Origin: an uncultured Clostridia bacterium
GTDB taxonomy: Bacteria > Bacillota > Clostridia > Oscillospirales > Acutalibacteraceae
Reading direction: 5' to 3'
DNA length: 34,193 bases
Assembly (NCBI GenBank): GCA_947170465.1
Contig: CAMVTS010000021.1
Span: forward strand, 1 to 34,193
Each line of letters opens with the position of its first letter. Within the stretch, counting starts at the first letter, position 1. This document shows positions 29,120 to 34,193 of this stretch, in pieces. The translations under genes and the position numbers were made by a program. Under the pieces are notes generated by a model, which was not told the DNA's origin, did not search any database, and was given only the letters and a program-made list of their open reading frames with translations.

Positions 29120-29454
29120 CCCCGAAAAAAGCCTTCTGGCTGAATCACGGCTACAAAATCGCCGCCATCATTGCCATGCTGGCGATCAATATCATCGCGC
29201 TGGTGATGGTGCTGCGCGGTCAGAGCAGCTTTTTCGTCACCGAGCTTATCAGCGTGGTGCTCATGTTCGCGCCGCCGGTGCTGCTGACGGTTTACATCGT
29301 CCGTCACCGTGCGGACAGCTTCGGCGACCATGTGGAGTGGATGGATATCGTCATGATGGTGCTGAAATGGTTCGGCGTGATGGCGCTGTTCCTGCTGTAC
29401 GCGGCGTTTCTGCGGATGCTTACCGTGTGGATTCCGACATTTATTATTACATAA
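29116..29454 (+). CDS. Small membrane protein partner of the O-antigen-ligase-like protein
   Basis: This 112-residue protein has three hydrophobic segments (about 16-36, 45-62 and 83-108) and no soluble domain. It starts within the stop of the preceding gene (ATGA overlap), so it is translationally coupled and may assist it. I do not recognise a family. It ends in a strong hairpin at 29461-29483. Confidence 0.75.
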   Translation: MTPKKAFWLNHGYKIAAIIAMLAINIIALVMVLRGQSSFFVTELISVVLMFAPPVLLTVYIVRHRADSFGDHVEWMDIVMMVLKWFGVMALFLLYAAFLRMLTVWIPTFIIT

Positions 29455-29460
29455 CGCAAA

Positions 29461-29483
29461 ACGGACGGCCGGCGGCCGTCCGT
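29461..29483 (+). terminator. Terminator of the membrane-protein operon
   Basis: ACGGACGGCC (29461-29470) pairs exactly with GGCCGTCCGT (29474-29483), followed by TGTTATATTTTT. It also faces the end of nrdG from the other side. Confidence 0.8.
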
Positions 29484-29485
29484 TG

Positions 29486-30022
29486 TTATATTTTTCCGCT
29501 TTTGGGGATATAGGGGATAACCCCGCCTGTTCTCAGAGACTTCTGCACGTCGATAATACGCTGGTTGGAGGAACCGCGGAACTGCAGGGTGATGCTGTAC
29601 AAATCCTGCACAAACTCGCCGTCAACGAGCACGTCGAGCAGGGAGAGCATTTCGTCGGTATGCTCACACCGTGCGCGGCTGTCGGAGAGCAGCTCCTTGT
29701 CAAAGAGATAGCCGGAGTAGCACCAGATATTTTTCTGCGGAAAGCGCTCCTTCACGCGCCTTAAAAACGGCAGCAGCGCCGCCTGATTCGCCGGCTCAAA
29801 GGGCTCGCCGCCGAGCAGGGACAAGCCGTCGATATAATCGGGCGCCAGCTCCTTTAAGAGCAGCCCCTCGGTTTCCTCCGTAAACGGCTCGCCAAAGGCA
29901 AAATCCCAGGTTTCCTTGTTGAAGCAGTTTTTGCAGTGATGGGTGCAGCCCGACACGAAAAGCGACACGCGGACGCCTTCGCCGTTGGCGATGTCAAAAT
30001 TTTTGATTTCTGCGTAATTCAT
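29486..30022 (-). CDS. nrdG: Anaerobic ribonucleotide reductase activating protein (radical SAM)
   Basis: This 178-residue protein is the 4Fe-4S radical SAM activase that installs the glycyl radical on NrdD. The N-terminus NFDIANGEGVRVSLFVSGC leads into the cluster motif CTHHCKNC (Cys26, Cys30, Cys33), followed by LSLLGGEPFE, the SAM-binding GGE region. Length is usual. It lies directly downstream of nrdD on the same strand, separated by 69 bases that contain a strong hairpin, which may lower its expression relative to nrdD. Confidence 0.93.
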   Translation of the reverse strand: MNYAEIKNFDIANGEGVRVSLFVSGCTHHCKNCFNKETWDFAFGEPFTEETEGLLLKELAPDYIDGLSLLGGEPFEPANQAALLPFLRRVKERFPQKNIWCYSGYLFDKELLSDSRARCEHTDEMLSLLDVLVDGEFVQDLYSITLQFRGSSNQRIIDVQKSLRTGGVIPYIPKSGKI

Positions 30023-30042
30023 AGTCTACCTTCTCAAAAACA

Positions 30043-30070
30043 GTAGGGTTTGGTCAAGACCAAACCCTAC
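30043..30070 (-). terminator. Hairpin between nrdD and nrdG
   Basis: GTAGGGTTTGGTC (30043-30055) pairs exactly with 30058-30070. On the minus strand it is followed by TGTTTTTG, so it can act as a partial terminator that reduces nrdG expression. Confidence 0.7.
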
Positions 30071-30091
30071 ATTCTTTTGTCACACGGATAA

Positions 30092-32287
30092 TTACAGGTG
30101 CAGCACGCGCTCCTGAATTTCCTGGGTTCTGCCCTGGTTCCAGAACTGGGTGCCGATATAGCCGCAGGTGCGGCGCGCGACGTTCATCTTGTCCTGGTCG
30201 CGGTTGTGGCAGTTGGGGCACTCCCAGAGCAGCTTGCCGTCCTCCTCGACAATGGCGATTTCACCGTCGTAGCCGCAGACCTGACAGTAGTCGCTCTTGG
30301 TGTTCAGCTCGGCGTACATGATGTTCTCGTAGATGAACTGCATGACGCGGAGCACCGCCGGAATGTTGTCCTGCATGTTGGGAACCTCGACGTAGCTGAT
30401 AGCGCCGCCCGGAGAAAGCGCCTGGAACTCGGATTCGAGCTTGAGCTTGTCGAAGGCGTTGATTTCCTCAGTGACATGAACGTGGTAGCTGTTGGTGATA
30501 TAGTTGCGGTCGGTCACGCCCTTGATAATGCCGAAGCGCTTTTGCAGGCACTTGGCAAACTTGTAGGTCGTGCTCTCCAGCGGTGTGCCGTAGATGCTGT
30601 AGTCGATATTTTCCTCCGCCTTCCACTTTGCGCAGGCTTCGTTGAGCTTCTTCATAATCTGCAAGCCCAGCTCCTTGCCCTCTTCCTCGGTCAGCTTCTT
30701 GCCAATCAGGGAGTAGACGCACTCCCACAGACCGGCGTAGCCGAGAGAGATGGTGGAATAGCCGCCGTAGAGCAGCTTGTCGATGGTCTCGCCCTTTTTC
30801 AGACGTGCCAGCGCGCCGTACTGCCAGAGAATCGGCGCCGCGTCGGACAGGGTGCCCTTGAGACGCTCGTGACGGGCACGGAGAGCGCGGTGACAAAGCT
30901 CCATGCGCTCGTCGAAAATCTTCCAGAATTTTTCCATATCGCGGTTGGCACTCAAGCCGATGTCAACCAAATTGACAGTGACAACGCCCTGATTGAAGCG
31001 GCCGTAGTATTTATGCTTGCCGGGCTCGTAGTTGCCGGCATTGGCGATATTGCCCACGCCCGCGTCGGTGAAGCGGTCGGGCGTTAAGAAGCTGCGGCAG
31101 CCCATGCAGGTGTAAACGTCGCCCTTGAGCTCCAGCATGACCTTCTCGGAGATGTAGTCCGGCACCATGCGCTTGGCGGTGCATTTGGCGGCAAGCTCGG
31201 TGAGATACCAGTAACGGCTGCCCTCGCGGACGTTATCCTCTTCCAGCACGTAAATGAGCTTCGGGAACGCGGGCGTAATCCACACGCCGGCTTCGTTCTT
31301 GACGCCCTGATAGCGCTGCTTGAGGGTTTCCTCAATAATCATGGCGAGGTCGGCTTTTTCCTGCTCGTTCTTTGCCTCGTTGAGGTACATATAGACGGTG
31401 ACGAACGGCGCCTGACCGTTGGTGGTCAGCAGGGTGACAACCTGGTACTGAATGGTCTGCACGCCGCGGTTGACCTCCTTGCGGAGACGCAGCTCAACGA
31501 TTTCGCTGACTTTTTCGGGCGTGACCTCCGCGCCGAGGCTCTCGATTTCCGCGAGCACCTCACGGCGGATTTTTTCACGCGAAATCTGCACAAAGGGAGC
31601 CAGATGCGCCAGGCTGATGCTCTGACCGCCGTACTGGTTGCTGGCGACCTGCGCGATAATCTGGGTGGCGATGTTGCAGGCGGTCGAGAAGCTGTGGGGC
31701 TTTTCAATCAGCGTATCGCTGATGACAGTGCCGTTCTGCAGCATATCCTCCAGATTGACCAAATCGCAGTTGTGCATGTGCTGGGCAAAATAATCGGAAT
31801 CATGGAAGTGAATCAAGCCCTGCTTGTCAGCCTCGATGATATCGGGTGAAAGCAGGATTCTGCGCGTGAGGTCGCGGCTGACCTCGCCTGCCATATAGTC
31901 GCGCTGAACGCTGTTGACGGTCGGATTCTTGTTGGAATTCTCCTGCTTGACCTCCTCGTTGTTGCACTCGATGAGGGAGAGAATCCGGTTGTCGGTGGTG
32001 TTCGCCTTGCGCACCAGCGAACGGGTGTAGCGGTAGCGGACATAGCGTCTGGCAAGCTCGAAAGCGCCCTTTGCCATGAGCTGATCCTCCACCATATCCT
32101 GAATTTCCTCAACGGAAACCGCGCGCTTCATCTTGTTGCAGCGGTACTCCACGTAGTCGGCGATATCCGTAATCTGTTCTTCCGTCAGAAACGGACTGTC
32201 AGAGGAATTGTTCGCCTTGCGGATGGCGTTGATAATCTTTTCAATGTTGAAGTCCTCCTCGGACCCGTTGCGTTTAATAATCTTCAT
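30092..32287 (-). CDS. nrdD: Anaerobic (class III) ribonucleoside-triphosphate reductase
   Basis: This 731-residue protein reduces NTPs to dNTPs without oxygen. The N-terminal ATP-cone (MKIIKRNGSEEDFNIEKIINAIRKA, to about residue 90) senses dATP/ATP. The large catalytic barrel follows, then a C-terminal zinc site (CQVCGYDG ... CPNCHN) and the glycyl radical motif RRTCGYIG with Gly709. Length is typical. GGAAGGAAC precedes the ATG. The promoter at 32363-32391 overlaps and follows an NrdR-like operator, so repression by NrdR is likely. Operon with nrdG. Confidence 0.96.
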   Translation of the reverse strand: MKIIKRNGSEEDFNIEKIINAIRKANNSSDSPFLTEEQITDIADYVEYRCNKMKRAVSVEEIQDMVEDQLMAKGAFELARRYVRYRYTRSLVRKANTTDNRILSLIECNNEEVKQENSNKNPTVNSVQRDYMAGEVSRDLTRRILLSPDIIEADKQGLIHFHDSDYFAQHMHNCDLVNLEDMLQNGTVISDTLIEKPHSFSTACNIATQIIAQVASNQYGGQSISLAHLAPFVQISREKIRREVLAEIESLGAEVTPEKVSEIVELRLRKEVNRGVQTIQYQVVTLLTTNGQAPFVTVYMYLNEAKNEQEKADLAMIIEETLKQRYQGVKNEAGVWITPAFPKLIYVLEEDNVREGSRYWYLTELAAKCTAKRMVPDYISEKVMLELKGDVYTCMGCRSFLTPDRFTDAGVGNIANAGNYEPGKHKYYGRFNQGVVTVNLVDIGLSANRDMEKFWKIFDERMELCHRALRARHERLKGTLSDAAPILWQYGALARLKKGETIDKLLYGGYSTISLGYAGLWECVYSLIGKKLTEEEGKELGLQIMKKLNEACAKWKAEENIDYSIYGTPLESTTYKFAKCLQKRFGIIKGVTDRNYITNSYHVHVTEEINAFDKLKLESEFQALSPGGAISYVEVPNMQDNIPAVLRVMQFIYENIMYAELNTKSDYCQVCGYDGEIAIVEEDGKLLWECPNCHNRDQDKMNVARRTCGYIGTQFWNQGRTQEIQERVLHL

Positions 32288-32362
32288 ATGTTGTTCCTTC
32301 CTTTACGTCATTTCAAAATCTATCTGTTAATTCAAAATCGTTATCAGCTGCGTGCAGAATTT

Positions 32363-32391
32363 ATTATACATCACTATTTTGGGAAAATCAA
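32363..32391 (-). promoter_or_regulatory. Promoter of nrdD-nrdG
   Basis: On the minus strand TTGATT (32386-32391), 17 bases, TATAAT (32363-32368). Confidence 0.75.
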
Positions 32392-32425
32392 GTGTTATTT
32401 TTCCCAAAAACACAAGATATAGTAT
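32380..32425 (-). promoter_or_regulatory. NrdR-box-like operator upstream of nrdD
   Basis: On the minus strand ATACTATATCTTGTGT (32410-32425) matches the NrdR box pattern ACACWATATMTWGTGT at 15 of 16 positions. A weaker half (ACACTTGATTTTCCCA, 32380-32395), 14 bases away, overlaps the -35 box. The pair arrangement is that of NrdR-regulated nrd promoters. No nrdR gene is in the window. Confidence 0.6.
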
Positions 32426-32764
32426 TCTTAAAAAGAAATAAGCCCATTATCTTGTTGTCGCTGTAACAGCTTGTCAAAGCCTTGTCAACCGTGTAAAACG
32501 GCATGGCTACGCGGTTTTCGGAGAATTCAAAAAAGCTAAAGGGACATTTTTGCCCCATTTGGGAGCCATAAAAACAACATGTCAAGTTACAAAATTGGCA
32601 TTTTTACAACACAATAAATTGTGGTCTTGCTGCCGGAGATACAAGATATAGACGAGTTCTCAAAATGCGTATACCCCTGTTTGTGCGATTTCAACAAAGT
32701 AAAGTACTAAAGTATCGTAATTTTCACGACAAACTCTGAAATGTTTTTTTATTGAAAATGTCTC
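32426..32764. other. Long divergent intergenic region
   Basis: AT-rich control DNA between nrdD (leftwards) and the surface-protein gene (rightwards). No gene is supported. A weaker NrdR-like sequence (CTATATCTTGTAT on the minus strand, near 32640) is the only other notable motif. Confidence 0.6.
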
Positions 32765-32793
32765 TTGCTTTTTATCACTATAGATGATATTAT
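32765..32793 (+). promoter_or_regulatory. Promoter of the surface-protein gene
   Basis: TTGCTT (32765-32770), 17 bases, TATTAT (32788-32793). Same hexamers as the SGNH esterase promoter at 13624-13652. Confidence 0.65.
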
Positions 32794-32824
32794 ATTTTTG
32801 TAGATAATATGAGGAGGTATTATT

Positions 32825-34096
32825 TTGAATTCCAAAATCTTTAAATCCATGGCAGTCGCCGCAGTTGTACTGGCGGCAGCGGCGATGACGACGGTACCGG
32901 TTTTCGCGGCGGTATCAAAACCTGTCACAAAGGAAATTGCCAGCCCTGACGAGCCCGTACAGGCAATGCTCGGCGACGGCGTCGAGTCATCCGACTGTCA
33001 GATGAACGGCAACAGTGATCAGTTCGCGCTCTTTGAGACGCCCGAGGATATGGGACTGCCCTTCAACAGCGGTATCATTCTCTCTACAGGCAACGCGCAG
33101 ACTGCCTTTGCAAAAGAAGGTCAGAGCACTTCTCTTTACGGAAACGGAGACGCGTATCTCGGTACGTTGAGTGAATTCTCGACCCACGACGCGGCTTCCA
33201 TGTCATTCGCGCTCACACCCACCAGTGAGTTTTTGACCTTTGACTACTTCTTCGCTTCCAACGAATACGACCAGCCTGCACAATATAATGATGTTTTCGC
33301 GCTGGTGGTTGTTGACAGCGAAACCGGCGAGCAGTTCAACATCGCGCTGACTCCCGCAGGCAAGATCACGAATGTTTCCAACACCGTTACCATGCAGAAC
33401 GGCGAGAAAAACTACACAAAAAACAGCAAATACTACACCTATAACCCCGAATACACCGTCAACGGTTACGGCTTTGGTTATCAGGGCTACTCTTCCAAGT
33501 TCACCGCCAACGCCTCCAAGCTGGTCAACAGCAAGGGCAACAAGGTAATCCAAAACGGCAAGCCCGTAGGACTCTATCTTGCCGTTGCGGACGTTTCCGA
33601 CTCTATCAAGGACACCGCTATTTTCATCAAAGGCAACTCTCTGAACTTTGTTGACGCGGAAGAGAAGGTTTACACCGTTGTATTTGATCCCAACGGCGGC
33701 ACCTGCGATACGCCTGCGCTTGTCACCGGTACCGACGGTACGCTGGAAACCCTGCCTGTCGCGGTTCTGGAGGGCGATGAGTTCCTCGGCTGGTTCACCT
33801 ACCCCACCGAGGACGGTGAGATGATTGACCTGAACACGGTGTTTGAAAAGGACACCACCGTCTTTGCTCATTGGAAGCTCCATAAGGTTGAGCTTCCCGA
33901 CTGCGACACCGACGAGACGCCGGACGCAGAGGAAATGAATTACGAGGAAGCAGAACCCCTGACCCTCAGCGCCCAGGCGGAGGACACCAACGGCGTTCCT
34001 CAGACCGGCGAAGGCAGTCTTGCCGGTATCGCGCTGCTCGCGTTGATTGGCGCGTTCTCCACCGTATTCATTATTTACAGAACCAAAAAAATGTAA
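32825..34096 (+). CDS. Sortase-type surface protein with choice-of-anchor-L and InlB-type repeat domains
   Basis: This 423-residue protein starts at TTG 32825, 7 bases after GAGGAGG. Order: signal peptide (about 1-28), choice-of-anchor L domain (about 35-275, with FDYFFASNEYDQPAQYNDVFALVV), one InlB B-repeat/Flg_new-like unit (about 278-350: VFDPNGGTCDTP ... FLGWFTYP ... FAHWK), an acidic linker, then VPQTGE followed by a hydrophobic helix and RTKKM. VPQTGE is a plausible LPxTG-type sorting signal, so the protein is probably linked to the wall. Adhesion or matrix role is likely but not shown. Confidence 0.85.
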   Translation: MNSKIFKSMAVAAVVLAAAAMTTVPVFAAVSKPVTKEIASPDEPVQAMLGDGVESSDCQMNGNSDQFALFETPEDMGLPFNSGIILSTGNAQTAFAKEGQSTSLYGNGDAYLGTLSEFSTHDAASMSFALTPTSEFLTFDYFFASNEYDQPAQYNDVFALVVVDSETGEQFNIALTPAGKITNVSNTVTMQNGEKNYTKNSKYYTYNPEYTVNGYGFGYQGYSSKFTANASKLVNSKGNKVIQNGKPVGLYLAVADVSDSIKDTAIFIKGNSLNFVDAEEKVYTVVFDPNGGTCDTPALVTGTDGTLETLPVAVLEGDEFLGWFTYPTEDGEMIDLNTVFEKDTTVFAHWKLHKVELPDCDTDETPDAEEMNYEEAEPLTLSAQAEDTNGVPQTGEGSLAGIALLALIGAFSTVFIIYRTKKM

Positions 34097-34106
34097 ACAA
34101 ACAGCC

Positions 34107-34139
34107 AACCGGCGCATAACGAAATGTTATGCGCCGGTT
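34107..34139 (+). terminator. Hairpin terminator of the surface-protein gene
   Basis: AACCGGCGCATAAC (34107-34120) pairs exactly with 34126-34139, five-base loop. The T-run after it is short. Confidence 0.7.
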
Positions 34140-34193
34140 CAGTTTGTCGAAAAACTAGCGTTTGTCTTTCGATGATGGTAAAAATAATGCCAT

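Noticed and set aside
30098-31087. 329-residue plus-strand frame
   Set aside because: Antisense shadow of nrdD.

Overview
The window looks like chromosomal DNA of a gut-type Clostridia, most likely Oscillospiraceae/Ruminococcus-like. The evidence is near-consensus sigma-A promoters and strong AGGAGG ribosome sites, type I dockerin modules on secreted proteins, a MobP3-type mobilisable element, anaerobic class III ribonucleotide reductase, and a sortase-type surface protein. The species cannot be named from sequence alone.

Left part (1-5.9 kb): the start of a minus-strand gene running off the edge, a MalY/PatB-type C-S lyase, a chimeric fragment with a TipAS-like end, a frameshifted dockerin/cyclophilin-like gene, a near-perfect tandem duplication of an unknown 116-residue gene, a headless TipAS-domain copy, a rearranged tRNA-Pro fragment, a zeta-toxin-like P-loop protein and a Nudix hydrolase. 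This stretch is rich in duplicated and broken genes whose intact relatives lie at 14-19 kb.

Middle part (6-19.5 kb): a LysR regulator divergent from an alpha/beta hydrolase with a Cys nucleophile elbow; a two-component pair (LytS-like kinase plus a response regulator with a winged-helix output); an N-terminally truncated unknown protein; a secreted SGNH esterase with a dockerin; a LysR-flanked operon (small coiled-coil protein, cyclophilin-like lipoprotein, dockerin-cyclophilin protein, flavodoxin-type reductase, remnant of an iron alcohol dehydrogenase); a GNAT/methyltransferase/MerR-TipAS operon with a classic 19-bp-spacer MerR promoter; and a HIT protein.

Mobile part (19.5-26 kb): a consensus promoter leads into a SAM-clan riboswitch (SAM-I/IV-variant-like, with visible pseudoknot, antiterminator and terminator) ahead of an 89-residue unknown protein. 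Next comes a compact mobilisable element: attenuated leader, excisionase-like HTH protein, HTH protein, RHH protein, MobP3-like relaxase and two overlapping tyrosine recombinases. The second recombinase carries what looks like a second arm-binding domain at its C-terminus. No type IV secretion genes are visible, so it would depend on a helper.

Right part (26-34 kb): tRNA-derived palindromic repeats, a tRNA-Pro/Val/Val operon with a perfect consensus promoter, a HAD protein lacking the nucleophilic Asp, an O-antigen-ligase-like membrane protein with a small membrane partner, nrdD-nrdG with an NrdR-box-like upstream site, and a choice-of-anchor-L/InlB-repeat surface protein.

The best leads for something undescribed are the riboswitch with its small protein, the tandem recombinases with the repeated terminal domain, the predicted internal TipAS start, and the tRNA-derived palindromic repeats.
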